From Streptomyces sp. NBC_00654 (GTDB taxonomy: Bacteria; Actinomycetota; Actinomycetes; Streptomycetales; Streptomycetaceae), in the NCBI RefSeq assembly GCF_026341775.1, contig NZ_JAPEOB010000001.1, forward strand, positions 1,178,001 to 1,242,000: a stretch of 64,000 nucleotides of DNA, read 5' to 3'. The notes below the pieces were generated by a model, which did no database searches, had not been told where the DNA came from, and saw only the letters and a program-made list of their open reading frames with translations. Both the position numbers and the translations under genes were made by a program. Each line of letters opens with the position of its first letter. The first letter of the stretch is position 1. This document shows positions 16,562 through 24,688 of this stretch, in pieces.

Positions 16562-16767
16562 CGACCGAATCCCCCCGTTGGTTCAAGTCCTCGTACAGCA
16601 ACAACGGCGGCGCCTGTGTCGAGGTCGCTGCCAACCTCGCCGCCTCGCGCGGCATGGTCCCCGTGCGTGACTCCAAGGATCTGAACGGCCCCACCCTGGA
16701 CCTTCGTGCCGATGCGTTCGCCTCCTTCGTGGCGGGCGTCAAGGCCGGAGAGTTCGGCACTGCCTGA
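16558..16767 (+). CDS. DUF397 protein (WhiJ-partner type)
   Basis: The start is GTG 16558, overlapping the XRE stop (GTGA). The 69 residues carry the full signature: WFKSSYSNNGGACVEVA, VPVRDSKD and FASFVAGVKAGEFG. DUF397 proteins act as partners or antagonists of the adjacent DUF5753 regulators in development and antibiotic control. The gene and its 3' flank are duplicated at 18838-19163. Confidence 0.9.
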   Translation: MTTESPRWFKSSYSNNGGACVEVAANLAASRGMVPVRDSKDLNGPTLDLRADAFASFVAGVKAGEFGTA

Positions 16768-16793
16768 CCCCCCGGTTCTTCGCCGAGCCGGGC

Positions 16794-16824
16794 AGCCCCA
16801 TCGTGCGTGCGCATGGTGGGGCTT
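16794..16824 (+). terminator. Rho-independent-like terminator after DUF397
   Basis: AGCCCCA at 16794-16800 pairs with TGGGGCT at 16817-16823, giving a 7-bp GC-rich stem with a 16-base loop. A T follows but there is no long U tract, which is normal for actinomycetes. A diverged copy of this hairpin lies at 19071-19100 after the second DUF397 gene. Confidence 0.6.
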
Positions 16825-16950
16825 CGCGCTGATACGGCGGTTAGCTCATGTCGTACGCCGAGTCCGTCCAGTCGTCGTCACCTAGTAGGGCGTGGTCATG
16901 TGCGGTCTGTGGTGGCGTGTCCTCTTGATCGGTAGTGTCGTTGATCGGGT

Positions 16951-17288
16951 TTGCTGGGTGGGGAGTTGGCTGCGGTCCGGTGTGATCTGGAGAACTTCGC
17001 GGCGGAGATGTTCGAGCCGTTCGCGCGGGCGGATCAGCGTCGGTGGGCGGGGTCTATCTGCGGGGCCTGCTGCTGGACGGCGCGCGCAAGTCGGTGGAGC
17101 CGATGGCCGCCCGCCTGGGCGACTACGGGAACCGGCAGGCCCTGGCCCACTTCGTCACCTTCAGCCCGTGGGATGCGGCGCATGTGCGGGCCCGGTTGGC
17201 CTGGCGCCTGCAGCCGGTCATCAAGCCCACCGCGCCGGTCATCGATGACACAGGATTCCTCAAGGACGGGGACGCGTCGGCGGCCTGA
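16951..17288 (+). pseudogene. IS701-family transposase remnant
   Basis: One frame reads ELAAVRCDLENFAAEMFEPFARADQRRW. It then shifts by one base at about 17040 to VGGVYLRGLLLDGARKSVEPMAARLGDYGNRQALAHFVT...VIDDTGFLKDGDASA before a stop at 17286-17288. This is the N-terminal fifth of an IS701-type transposase, with frameshift and 3' loss. The following 100 bases encode ACPTCHRDMPDPAPT in another frame, a piece repeated at 18708-18762. No terminal repeats found. Confidence 0.75.
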
Positions 17289-17337
17289 GCTTCTACCGAG
17301 TCGTCCACGAACTGCAGATACTCATCGTGATCTGGAC

Positions 17338-17392
17338 CGGCGCCTGCCCCACCTGTCACCGCGACATGCCAGACCCCGCACCAACATGACCC
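17338..17392 (+). repeat. 55-bp direct repeat, copy 1 (copy 2 at 18708-18762)
   Basis: The string beginning CGGCGCCTGCCCCACCTGTC and continuing through GCGACATGCC and CCAACATGACC occurs on both sides of the HAAS-PadR pair with about two differences. It belongs to the IS701-like debris at its left copy. Matched copies on both sides suggest the intervening pair arrived or was rearranged between two IS remnants. Confidence 0.75.
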
Positions 17393-17432
17393 AGCTCTAC
17401 TAGCTAGTAGCGGTGGGCGCCGCGTCTGCCTC

Positions 17433-18035
17433 TCAGGCGCGGCGGATCCGCCAGAGCCAGGTGCACGCGGCGGCAATCAGGGCGGTGATTACCAGGTTGG
17501 GCAGGAGAGCGGGAGCGCTGTCCTCCTGCAGGATGCCGGAGGAGAGGTTCCAGGTGACGATGAGGACCGTGGGCAGGACGGCGGTCAGCAGGACGCCAGT
17601 GGTTTTCTGGACGGCCCGCCAGTGCACCGAGGTGCAGAGCAGGACGGCGCCGATGACGCGGAACAGGACGCTGAACACAGGCCCCGGCTGGTCGGGGAAG
17701 ACCATCCCGAAAGGGGCGGCGAGGGTGAGCATCAGGAGCGGGACCAGGGGGTGGACTCTGCCGGGCCGGGCGGACGGGGCGTCGTCGCCGTGGCTGCGTG
17801 CCGGGACCCAGGCGTTCCCGTGGGCGGCCTCGGCCAGTGCCGTCGCCGCGATCGTCCGAGGGTCGCCCAGCTCGGCCAGAACGACGACGACTGCGGTGCC
17901 GGGGCGTTCGGCACGGGTGACCTCGATGTGTTCGGCGAGGTCGGCGAGGAGTTCCTGGCGGCGCTCTGCGGGCAGTGCGGATGCCTCGCGCTCGACGGCG
18001 CGGAGGTAGTCCTGGACAAGGTCGGCGGTCTTCAT
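17433..18035 (-). CDS. HAAS-domain membrane protein
   Basis: The product is 200 residues. The N-terminal MKTADLVQDYLRAVEREASALPAERRQELLADLAEHIEV is the HAAS (DUF1700-like) helical signalling domain, followed by GDPRTIAATAL. Four hydrophobic segments then span residues 95-195. ATG 18035 overlaps the PadR stop as ATGA, so the two are translationally coupled. Such pairs regulate membrane or envelope functions by sequestering or modulating the PadR partner. Confidence 0.8.
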   Translation of the reverse strand: MKTADLVQDYLRAVEREASALPAERRQELLADLAEHIEVTRAERPGTAVVVVLAELGDPRTIAATALAEAAHGNAWVPARSHGDDAPSARPGRVHPLVPLLMLTLAAPFGMVFPDQPGPVFSVLFRVIGAVLLCTSVHWRAVQKTTGVLLTAVLPTVLIVTWNLSSGILQEDSAPALLPNLVITALIAAACTWLWRIRRA

Positions 18036-18406
18036 GCGGGGTCTCCAGGGGAGGGGCGGGGGACGTTCAGGAAAGCGTCGACGGCGTTACGGAAGCCGGG
18101 CCACAGGAGAGTGAACTCCTCAAGCGCGGCCCGGCCACTGCCGGTGAGCGCGTAGTAGCGGCGCGGCGGCCCGACGGCGGACTCCTGCCAGGTGGTGGTG
18201 ACCAGGTCGTCGCGGCGGAGCCGGGAGAGCAGCGGATAGACGGTGCCCTGGCTGGTGGCCAGGGCGCCGGAGTCCTCCAGGGCGGCCAGCAGTTCCACGC
18301 CGTAGCGAGGGCGGTCCCGCATGAGAGCGAGGACGCAGTACTCCAGGACGCCCTTGCGCAGCTGGGCGGTTGCCCGAGCCTGCTTAGCTGAATAACCTGG
18401 TTCCAT
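18032..18406 (-). CDS. PadR-family transcriptional regulator
   Basis: The protein has 124 residues from ATG 18406. The winged helix reads LRKGVLEYCVLALMRDRPRYGVELLAALEDSGALATSQGTVYPLLSRLRRDDLVTTTW, with the PRRYYALTGSGRAAL wing, so it is a clear PadR. The ORF is open for another 119 codons upstream, but that part lacks family similarity and runs into IS-like debris. It heads the PadR-HAAS operon and probably represses it. Confidence 0.88.
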   Translation of the reverse strand: MEPGYSAKQARATAQLRKGVLEYCVLALMRDRPRYGVELLAALEDSGALATSQGTVYPLLSRLRRDDLVTTTWQESAVGPPRRYYALTGSGRAALEEFTLLWPGFRNAVDAFLNVPRPSPGDPA

Positions 18407-18827
18407 GTGATGCAAGATACCTGGTGAGGCAGGCAGCAGGGAAGGGGGGCCTTTCTCTGGACATCCCCGGTGCCGGCCGAGCTGACGGATCTGGTGCGGG
18501 AGGCGTTCGAGCGCTGGGCGCAGCTGGATCAGGCCGAGCAGCAGCGGCGTTGCGCCTGCGGCAGCAGGCGGCGTCATGATGCGCCGCAGCCGGAAGGAGC
18601 GTGCCCGGTGGTCCGATGCCGATGCTGTGGCGGACCAGGAGCTGGAGGAGCAGGGAGGTTGGTGGATGTCGCCGCCGACCGGGCCGGTGGTGGTGACCGG
18701 TGTGGTGCGGCGCCTGCCCCACCTGTCACCGCGACATGCCAGCCCCCGCACCAACATGACCAAGCCCTATGCTGTGACCGGGATGGTTCACCGTGATCGG
18801 AAGGCGGCTCGCGGGACGAGCGCACGG

Positions 18828-19163
18828 AGGGCACTCCGTGACGACCGAATCCCCCCGTTGGTTCAAGTCCTCGTACAGCAGCAGCGGCGGCTACTGCGTC
18901 GAGGTCGCCGCCAACCTCGCTCCGCTGGGTGTGGTCCCGGTCCGTGACTCCAAGCGCCCGAGCGGACCCGTCCTGGGCGTCCCCGCCGGCGCGTTCGCGT
19001 CGTTCGCGGCGGGTGTGAAGGCCGGAGAGTTCGGCACTGCCTGACCCCCCGGTTCTTCGTCGAGCCGGGCAGCCCCATCGTGCGTGCGCAGGGTGGGGCT
19101 TCGCGCTGTTCCGGCGGCCGGCTCATGTCGTACGCACCGAGTCCGTCCAGCCGTCGTCACCTC
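18828..19163 (+). repeat. DUF397 segmental duplication, copy 2
   Basis: This is the partner of the block at 16548-16882. It includes the orphan DUF397 gene, the AGCCCCA/TGGGGCT hairpin at 19071-19100 and the shared GTCGTCACCT end. From 19164 to 19481 I see no further gene, only GC-rich sequence leading to the hydrolase promoter. Confidence 0.85.
18838..19044 (+). CDS. DUF397 protein, second copy without an XRE partner
   Basis: From GTG 18838 the 68 residues read WFKSSYSSSGGYCVEVAANL, VPVRDSKRPSG and FASFAAGVKAGEFG, near-identical at both ends to the copy at 16558. The upstream XRE gene that normally overlaps it is absent. Only the last ten bases before the start are conserved, so it is an orphan produced by duplication. 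Whether it is translated without coupling is unclear. Confidence 0.75.
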   Translation: MTTESPRWFKSSYSSSGGYCVEVAANLAPLGVVPVRDSKRPSGPVLGVPAGAFASFAAGVKAGEFGTA

Positions 19164-19481
19164 AAGGCTTTTCCGTAAAGGCGAATCGCGCGCATGGGGT
19201 GTCGCCATGTCACTGCCGACGCGGACGGCCGGACCCTCCGCTATCGGCGGTGCACCGGAGACTGACCGCCGCCCTTGCGCGCGTGGGCTCCTGGCGGGTG
19301 CCTTCGGTTGCGCCCGGCTGTTCTCGGTCAAGGTCTGGCCTGTTGCCCGCCTGGAGGTTTGCACGGCGCCATTCATCCGTTCGGGTGGCCGACGTCGAAC
19401 GCTTCCCCGGGGTGATTTCAGCGGGGTGAGCATGTGTCCGACACCTCGTCATCATCCCTTTTACCAAAGGTGGTTACAGCC

Positions 19482-21176
19482 ATGTCTGCTGACGGAACCC
19501 CCCAGACGCCGTTCGAGCTCGGCGCCGACGACCACGCAAAGCTGGACGCAGTCCGTGAGGCGCTGCTGGACCCCTCGCCGCGTCGGATCGGCCGTCTGGA
19601 CCAGTGGGGCCTGGCAGACGAGTACGAGGTGTACGCGGAGATCGCCCGGTACTCGGAGGTCTCCCTCGCCATGGAGGACGGGACGGTCCTGGACGCGTCG
19701 CTGAGCGTCCCGAAGAACCTCGCCCCCGGGCAGGTCTGCCCCACGGTCGTCCTGCCCGCTCCGCTGATCAGCGTCGGGCATCGTGCCTACCTCGGCATGA
19801 TCTCCCGCTGGGCCCGGGGCGGCTACGTCGTCCTGGCCTACAGCCAGCGAGGTCTGGCCAAGTCCACGGGTGAGATCCACGTTGCCGGTCCGCAGGATGT
19901 CGCCGACGCCACCGAGGTGATCAACTGGTTGATCCAGCAGGATGGGGTCGACGCCGACCGGATCGGATTCTTCGGCGCCTCCTACGGAGCCGGCACGAGC
20001 CTGCTCGCGGCCGCGCAGGATCCGCGGATCAAGGCCGTTGCGGGCGCCAGCGCCTGGACCGACCTGTTCGCCTCCCTGTACGAGAACGGCACCCGTCACC
20101 TCAAGGCGTTCGAGGCACTCGTGGCGCTCTTCGGCGAGGACCGGTGCTCGGAGGAGTTCCGCGGGATCATCCAGAAGATCCGCGCCAACACCATCGACGA
20201 CGAGGTCAGGAAGTTCGCCGAGGCACGGTCGCCCAAGAACTACCTGAACGCGTACAACGACGCCGTGACGCCCATCCTCATGACCACCACCTGGCACGAG
20301 ACCATCTTCTCGGTGCCCGCCGTCATCGACTTCCATAGCCGTCTGACCGGACCCAAGGCCCTCCTCGTCCAGGTCGGCGACCACGGCAACGCCGAGCTTC
20401 CGGGCCTGTTCGGCCTTTCCGCCAAGCCCACGGACATGGCCTACCGGTGGATGGACCACCACCTCGGCGGCAGCGCCGGCGACGGGGCGGCTCCGCGGTT
20501 CGACGTCCGCTCGGAGTACATGTTCAACCCCCTCTCCGACGTCCGCCACCCCTCCTGGGCCGACTACGCCCTGCCGAAGAAGCGGTTGCACCTCGCCGAC
20601 GCGGCCTCCGGGAAGAGCGACGGACAGCTGGTCGAGGGCACCGCGGCGGCGGGCTGGACCCGTTCGGTGAAGGCCACCGGCGCGGGCACCGACATCGTCG
20701 TGGCCCCCCAGCTCATCCAGACCGGCCTGGCCGAACGCCTGGGCCTGCCCCACGTCTACAAGACGGCCGACATCGACCGCGGCCTCGCGGCGGTCTTCTC
20801 AACCACGCCGCTGGAAAAGGCCATGCGCGTGCGGGGCGACCTGGAACTGCGGGTGACGGTGAACCCGCAGCAGGCGGATGCCACGATCGTCGCCTACCTG
20901 CTCGACCACAACCCGGTCACCGGCAGGGCGTACATCGTCACCCACGCCCCCTACACCTTCACCGCTGAGCAGGCGGGCCAGGCCACCACCGCGACGTTCC
21001 CCCTCCAGCCCGCCGACTACGTCCTGGCCAAGGGCCACCAGCTCCAGCTGGTCATCGACACCCACGACCCCCTCTTCACCGCACCCAACACCACCACCGC
21101 GGTGTACACCCTCGACATCACCTCCCCGGAGGGCACCGAGTCCTACCTCGACGTCCCCCTCCACCCCGTCAACTGA
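19482..21176 (+). CDS. CocE/NonD-type alpha/beta hydrolase
   Basis: The protein has 564 residues from ATG 19482, preceded by AAAGGTGG; ATG 19434 is an alternative. An alpha/beta-hydrolase core holds the oxyanion-side VVLPAPLISVGHRAYLGM and the nucleophile elbow GFFGASYGAGT (Ser). Asp and His are likely in the VQVGDHGNAELP region. The C-terminal third (LELRVTVNPQQADATIVAYLLDHNP) is the jelly-roll domain of X-Pro dipeptidyl-peptidase/CocE enzymes. No signal peptide. It is probably a peptidase or acylase of unknown substrate. Confidence 0.8.
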   Translation: MSADGTPQTPFELGADDHAKLDAVREALLDPSPRRIGRLDQWGLADEYEVYAEIARYSEVSLAMEDGTVLDASLSVPKNLAPGQVCPTVVLPAPLISVGHRAYLGMISRWARGGYVVLAYSQRGLAKSTGEIHVAGPQDVADATEVINWLIQQDGVDADRIGFFGASYGAGTSLLAAAQDPRIKAVAGASAWTDLFASLYENGTRHLKAFEALVALFGEDRCSEEFRGIIQKIRANTIDDEVRKFAEARSPKNYLNAYNDAVTPILMTTTWHETIFSVPAVIDFHSRLTGPKALLVQVGDHGNAELPGLFGLSAKPTDMAYRWMDHHLGGSAGDGAAPRFDVRSEYMFNPLSDVRHPSWADYALPKKRLHLADAASGKSDGQLVEGTAAAGWTRSVKATGAGTDIVVAPQLIQTGLAERLGLPHVYKTADIDRGLAAVFSTTPLEKAMRVRGDLELRVTVNPQQADATIVAYLLDHNPVTGRAYIVTHAPYTFTAEQAGQATTATFPLQPADYVLAKGHQLQLVIDTHDPLFTAPNTTTAVYTLDITSPEGTESYLDVPLHPVN

Positions 21177-21295
21177 CCCCGCCCTCCGGGACATCGGTGC
21201 GGCCCGCCCGAACACAGACGGGCGGGCCGTACCGTCACCTTCAGCAGGGCGTTCGGGCGCACCGGCGGCCCGTCCGGAACGTGTCCGGCGTCCGA

Positions 21296-21676
21296 TCACC
21301 CCTCGTGGTCCGCCCGGTGCTGCGGTGGTACGTAGAGCGCGCTCCGGGGGACCTCGCGGCCCGACGTGGCGTCGATGATCAACACCCCCCGGCCCTCACG
21401 CACGATCTGGAGGTCCGCCCCGACCGGAAAGTCGTAGATGCCGATGAGCGCCGGTTCGATGGCGCAGAGCTCGTTGAAGTCGACGGGCACCCAGTTCTTC
21501 GCGTTCGACAGGTAGTCACCCGTGTCGGTGTCGCCCAGGACGCGCCAGCCGTTGTCGGCCGACTGCCGGGACGGTTTGCGATGCACCCAGCGAATCCGGC
21601 TCTCGCCCGCGAGAACGCTCCGCGTTACCAGGCTCGCTCCAGCGCCCGGGATGAACTCAGGGTACGGACGGGACAT
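21296..21676 (-). CDS. DUF2185-like (Imm33-type) protein
   Basis: The 126 residues start at ATG 21676, supported by GCAGGAGGAACGC. The central block SVLAGESRIRWVHRKPS...NGWRVLGDTDTGDYLSNAKNWVPVDFNELCAIEPALIGI matches the DUF2185 pattern. There, a protein of unknown role, sometimes assigned to polymorphic-toxin immunity, ends with a P-V-G strand. No toxin gene is adjacent. Confidence 0.7.
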   Translation of the reverse strand: MSRPYPEFIPGAGASLVTRSVLAGESRIRWVHRKPSRQSADNGWRVLGDTDTGDYLSNAKNWVPVDFNELCAIEPALIGIYDFPVGADLQIVREGRGVLIIDATSGREVPRSALYVPPQHRADHEG

Positions 21677-22066
21677 GCGTTCCTCCTGCGGTGATCGGGG
21701 TGAGTGTTCCATGCTCGCCCAACGGCTGTACGGGCAGGCCCGAGCCCCGGCCTGCGCCCTTCGGTACGGTGTCACCACCCGCTACGACAGGACCTGGGCC
21801 CGGAACGTACGTCACTTCGCCCCGCGTTGGCTGCCCACCGTCATCGAGGGCTGGAGGAACTGCGTCCGTCCGGCGTCCCGCGACCCCGACCGCATGGCCA
21901 ACGGCCGTGCCCGGCCGCTCGACTGCCCGGACAGGGACACCCCTGAAATCCCTTCGCCCGTGCTTGCCTAGTCCCGTACGTTCGCGGGATTGTCCTCGCT
22001 GCTGGGAGTCACAAGGTCGGTGTGTGGTCTCCCCTGCGCACCCCAGGCTGAGAGGTGGTTTCGTCA
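21677..22066. other. Intergenic, no gene seen
   Basis: The stretch is 390 bases. An 86-codon plus-strand frame from 21711 lacks a ribosome-binding site and family similarity, so I did not call it. The last 40 bases hold the ribosome-binding site GAGAGGTGG of the VOC gene. Confidence 0.45.
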
Positions 22067-22423
22067 ATGGCATGTCGTATCAGTGAGCTCGTGCTCGGTT
22101 GCCGCGAACCCGAGGTGCTGGCGCGGTTCTGGTGCGAGGTCCTGGACTTCGTCGTGCTCGATCGTGAGGACGACGGAACGCTGGAGATCGGGCCGCGCGA
22201 AGGGTTCGGCGGTCCGCAGCCGACGATCATCCTCAGTCGCAGGGACGAGCCGGAGAAGGGGAAGTCCCGGCTGCACATCGACGTCAACGCCACCGACCGC
22301 GATCAGGACGCCGAGCTCGAACGCCTTCTCAAGCTCGGTGCGCGCCCGGCCGACATCGGCCAGACGGGGGAGGAGCAGTGGCACGTTCTGACCGACCCCA
22401 ACACTCCTGACTACCAGTTCTGA
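22067..22423 (+). CDS. VOC/glyoxalase-fold protein, 3' end probably replaced
   Basis: ATG 22067 follows GAGGTGG. The frame reads ACRISELVLGCREPEVLARFWCEVLDFVV, then LEIGPREGFGGPQPTIILSRR, SRLHIDVNATDRDQDAELERLLKLGARP and GEEQWHVLTDP, the standard small VOC (glyoxalase-like) domain. Normal members continue DPEGNEFCLL and end with a short tail. Here it ends NTPDYQF. The expected ending, HVLGDPEGNEFCLLKARLNPL, occurs at 39653-39721, so an island seems to have displaced it. About 16 residues are lost, including the strand with the usual last metal ligand Glu. Confidence 0.8.
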   Translation: MACRISELVLGCREPEVLARFWCEVLDFVVLDREDDGTLEIGPREGFGGPQPTIILSRRDEPEKGKSRLHIDVNATDRDQDAELERLLKLGARPADIGQTGEEQWHVLTDPNTPDYQF

Positions 22424-22436
22424 GCATACGCGCACG

Positions 22437-22709
22437 TCAGCGCCAACGACAGAGCCCCGCACGGCACTTGGCCGAACGGGGCGTTTTGCTGTCTGAGTAG
22501 GGCGCTACGGACGGCGCAACACGTCCTCGGGCGTCGGGCCCCGACCCGAACTCCACGGCGTGGTCCAGGCACGCGTAGAGGGTCGTTCCGGGGCCACTGG
22601 CACTCTCGATGTAGCGCACGGGGATCGGGGCGCGGGTCACTTCGTGGCAGCCGACGCAGAGCGCGACGTGTCCCGCGAGGACTTCCGGGAACAGCTCATC
22701 TGCGGTCAT
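22437..22709 (-). CDS. Small Cys-containing hypothetical protein
   Basis: The ATG at 22709 overlaps the stop of the upstream gene as ATGA. The 90 residues start MTADELFPEVLAGHVALCVGCHEVTRAPIPVRYIESASGPG and include CLDHAV. The CxxC...C...H pattern may bind zinc, and this type is common beside GntR-like genes on Streptomyces integrative elements. The last 20 codons run through a terminator-like hairpin (22454-22482) and look unnatural, as if the 3' end was altered by a junction. Confidence 0.5.
   Translation of the reverse strand: MTADELFPEVLAGHVALCVGCHEVTRAPIPVRYIESASGPGTTLYACLDHAVEFGSGPDARGRVAPSVAPYSDSKTPRSAKCRAGLCRWR
22454..22487 (+). terminator. Hairpin with T tract after the VOC gene
   Basis: GCCCCG at 22454-22459 pairs with CGGGGC at 22477-22482, then GTTTTG follows. 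The stem is followed by a short T run on the plus strand, so it could stop transcription of the VOC gene. Confidence 0.55.
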
Positions 22710-23032
22710 GCGGACACCCCCGCAGCGGCGAACGCGGACGCGGGGAACGGAGCACCCTCGTACGTGTAGGGGTAGTCCACTCCCTCCACAGCGAGGGCAG
22801 CAGCGCGCCGATGCTCCCGGATCACATGCAGCTCTAGCGTCTGTTCGGCTTCCCGCACGAGCAGCCACGGCCCTATGCGGTGGTGCCACGGGGACGGCAT
22901 CGAGCGAGCGAGGACGTGAGCGGGGATCGGCGTGGTCGGGCCGCAGATGACGCGGGGCGGATTGGTCGGCTCGGGGACGAGCACGGGAACGGCTCGGCGT
23001 TTTCCTCGGGCGGGCAGCAGCAGCCGCAGCAC
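22706..23032 (-). CDS. Hypothetical protein, first gene of an integrative-element-type operon
   Basis: I prefer GTG 23032 (108 residues, VLRLLLPARGKRRAVPV) because the region upstream holds a tandem 19-bp repeat. The longer frame starting at 23107 would have to encode that repeat as protein. The body includes TPIPAHVLARSMPSPWHHRIGPWLLVREAEQ and ends AFAAAGVSA, overlapping the next gene by four bases. Proteins beginning VLRLLLP(A/P)RGKRR are frequent in Streptomyces conjugative elements, with no known function. Confidence 0.55.
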   Translation of the reverse strand: MLRLLLPARGKRRAVPVLVPEPTNPPRVICGPTTPIPAHVLARSMPSPWHHRIGPWLLVREAEQTLELHVIREHRRAAALAVEGVDYPYTYEGAPFPASAFAAAGVSA

Positions 23033-23038
23033 CCAAAA

Positions 23039-23076
23039 GCAGTGCACGGGCGATAGAGCAGTGCACGGGCGATAGA
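23039..23076. repeat. Two tandem copies of a 19-bp repeat, likely operator
   Basis: GCAGTGCACGGGCGATAGA occurs at 23039-23057 and again immediately at 23058-23076. GTGCAC at its core is palindromic. It lies seven bases before the proposed GTG start of the minus-strand operon and about 100 bases from the divergent GntR gene, so it is a plausible regulator-binding site. Confidence 0.6.
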
Positions 23077-23177
23077 ATCGCGCATGTCGCAACTCCTCTA
23101 CCCTCATCTACTTACGTATAGAAACGGCCCTCGGCGTGGCCGGTTGTCTACGCTTCCCCTCATGAGCCCGAGCGAGC

Positions 23178-23435
23178 ATTGACTACGAAGCCCCGACGCC
23201 GCCGTATCAGCAGATCGCGGCAGAGATCATCCGGGATATCAAGTCGGGCACCCTTGCCGTGGACCGTCCGATCCCCTCGGAGTCCTCGTTGATCCAGCGA
23301 TGGGGCGTGGCTCGGGACACTGCCCGCCGCGCGGTGCGGCACCTTCGGGAACTCGGGTACGTCTACACCGTGCCGCAGCGAGGTACCTACGTACGCGACC
23401 GCAGCGGCGAGGACGAGCGCCAGGACGCGCAGTAG
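23178..23435 (+). CDS. GntR-family regulator (KorSA-like), abnormal start
   Basis: The frame reads IDYEAPTPPYQQIAAEIIRDIKSGTLAVDRPIPSESSLIQRWGVARDTARRAVRHLRELGYVYTVPQRGTYV, an almost complete GntR winged helix of the short type used by Streptomyces integrative elements. No ATG, GTG or TTG exists in frame after the stop at 23163-23165. The ATG at 23162, six codons long, is one base out of frame. So the gene has either a one-base insertion in its first codons or uses ATT 23178. Probably a pseudogene or coupled rare start. Confidence 0.65.
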   Translation: MDYEAPTPPYQQIAAEIIRDIKSGTLAVDRPIPSESSLIQRWGVARDTARRAVRHLRELGYVYTVPQRGTYVRDRSGEDERQDAQ

Positions 23436-23493
23436 CCCCGCCCGTGTGCCACGGGGCAGCACGCGGACGGGGCCGGTATGGGTGTGCGGTCAG

Positions 23494-23832
23494 TCAGTGC
23501 GGCGCGGAGGTGGACGCGCGCAGATCAGAGAGACGCCGCTGATACATCGGCCCGATGGCATGTGCGCCCCTGGCCTCGCTCGGCGTGGCCTGTTCGATCA
23601 GGTGATGGGAAACCGCCTTGAGGTGAGCGGCCCAAGCAATCACGTGTTGCTGAGCCGTCCGCCCGCATTCCTGCGGTTCACCAGGGAGGCACAGCGGGAG
23701 TTCCGGCCCGAGCTTGTTGGCTGCGTGCCGGACGTACCGAGCGATGGTGAGCCATTCGTCCTCGGTCCGCCGGATGGCGTTGCCTTGGTCCTCCCACCCC
23801 CATGGGCCGAAGTCGTCCCCGTGATCGTCCAT
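23494..23832 (-). CDS. Small acidic hypothetical protein downstream of the radical-SAM gene
   Basis: The product is 112 residues from ATG 23832 (AAAGGGAGCGCACAC before it). It reads MDDHGDDFGPWGWEDQGNAIRRTEDEWLTIARYVRHAANKLGPEL and continues helically. It is 27 bases from the end of the radical-SAM gene, same strand, so it would be in that operon. No family recognised. Confidence 0.55.
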   Translation of the reverse strand: MDDHGDDFGPWGWEDQGNAIRRTEDEWLTIARYVRHAANKLGPELPLCLPGEPQECGRTAQQHVIAWAAHLKAVSHHLIEQATPSEARGAHAIGPMYQRRLSDLRASTSAPH

Positions 23833-23859
23833 GTGTGCGCTCCCTTTGCATTCAGCGGG

Positions 23860-24573
23860 CTAGACCGGTGCGGCGATCGTAGCGGCGGTGCCCGCTTCCT
23901 TGGGGTCGCAGTGCCCGACCGAGGGAACGCACGGGCCGCAGGGGCCGCACATGGGCAGGAATTGCGGAGGAGTGCACGACTGGACACCATCCCCGTGAAC
24001 CGCTGCGATCTCGGCCGCAACGTCGGTCATTTGTGCGCCGCCCCAGATATCGGAGATCGGCCTTTCCAGCACGTTGCCGAGTGCCAGGAATCGACCGAGG
24101 ACACACGGCCACACTTCGCCGGTCGGGCCGATGGCGAATTTCTCGTGGGCGCAGTGCCCGCACAGATCAGCGATGGTCGGCGCGGCCCCCTGGCTCGCCC
24201 GCCCGAATGCGCGGGTCCGGTCCCCGCCGACCGTGCCGACGCCAAGCGCCGTAAGGTCCTGCGCCGCTTGGTGTACGCGCTGTCCGTCCCGCACGGCGAC
24301 GACTCCACCCCGCAGCGGGATACCGAGCGACAGGGCTTTTTGAACGTTGGCGCGAGTCTTCTTATGCGCCCCACGGAGTCGAGTCACCGAGTCGTGTTCC
24401 TCGGCGTTGTCCGAGTAGTACGACGTGGCGAGCTTGACGCCGTGTTCGGTGAACGTGTCCCACAGTTCCGCGCGTATGCGGGTCATGTTCGAGAACACCT
24501 CGACACCGAGGCCGCGCCCGTGGGCGTGCTTGATCAGTTCAGGCAAACCCGGGTAGAGCGTTGGCTCACCACC
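23860..24573 (-). pseudogene. Radical-SAM/SPASM protein, C-terminal part (split by mobile element)
   Basis: From the GGE junction at 24573 the frame reads GGEPTLYPGLPELIKHAHGRGLGVEVFSNMTRI, then a SPASM-like region CGHCAHEKFAIGPTGEVWPCVLGRF...LGNVLERPISDIW with closing cysteines (MCGPCGPC). The N-terminal part lies at 33046-33236, 8.5 kb away, and joins exactly when the element is removed. Such enzymes generate a 5'-deoxyadenosyl radical and often modify peptides. The open frame continues into element DNA up to 24765, but that part is not native. Confidence 0.85.
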
Positions 24574-24688
24574 GTTGTCGCTGCTTAGTCGCAGTGTCTC
24601 TTTCAAGCCCTGCGCGAGCATTGAGGTCCGCCCAACTAGTGTTCTGTCGTTTGCAGTCGACTGTGTCTCATACCTAGAGTCGCCCGTC

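Larger units (their letters stand above)
16548..16882 (+). repeat. DUF397 segmental duplication, copy 1
   Basis: This 335-base block recurs at about 18828-19163. Both begin GGGCACTCCGTGACGACC, cover a whole DUF397 gene and its terminator hairpin, and run to the GTCCGTCCAG(T/C)CGTCGTCACCT string. Identity is high in the first 60 bases of the gene and in the 3' flank, lower in mid-gene. Confidence 0.85.

Noticed and set aside
21711..21971. 86-codon plus-strand frame MLAQRLYGQARAPA...
   Set aside because: The RYDRTWARN segment recalls IS5-type C-termini, but the match is short and nothing else supports a transposase remnant.
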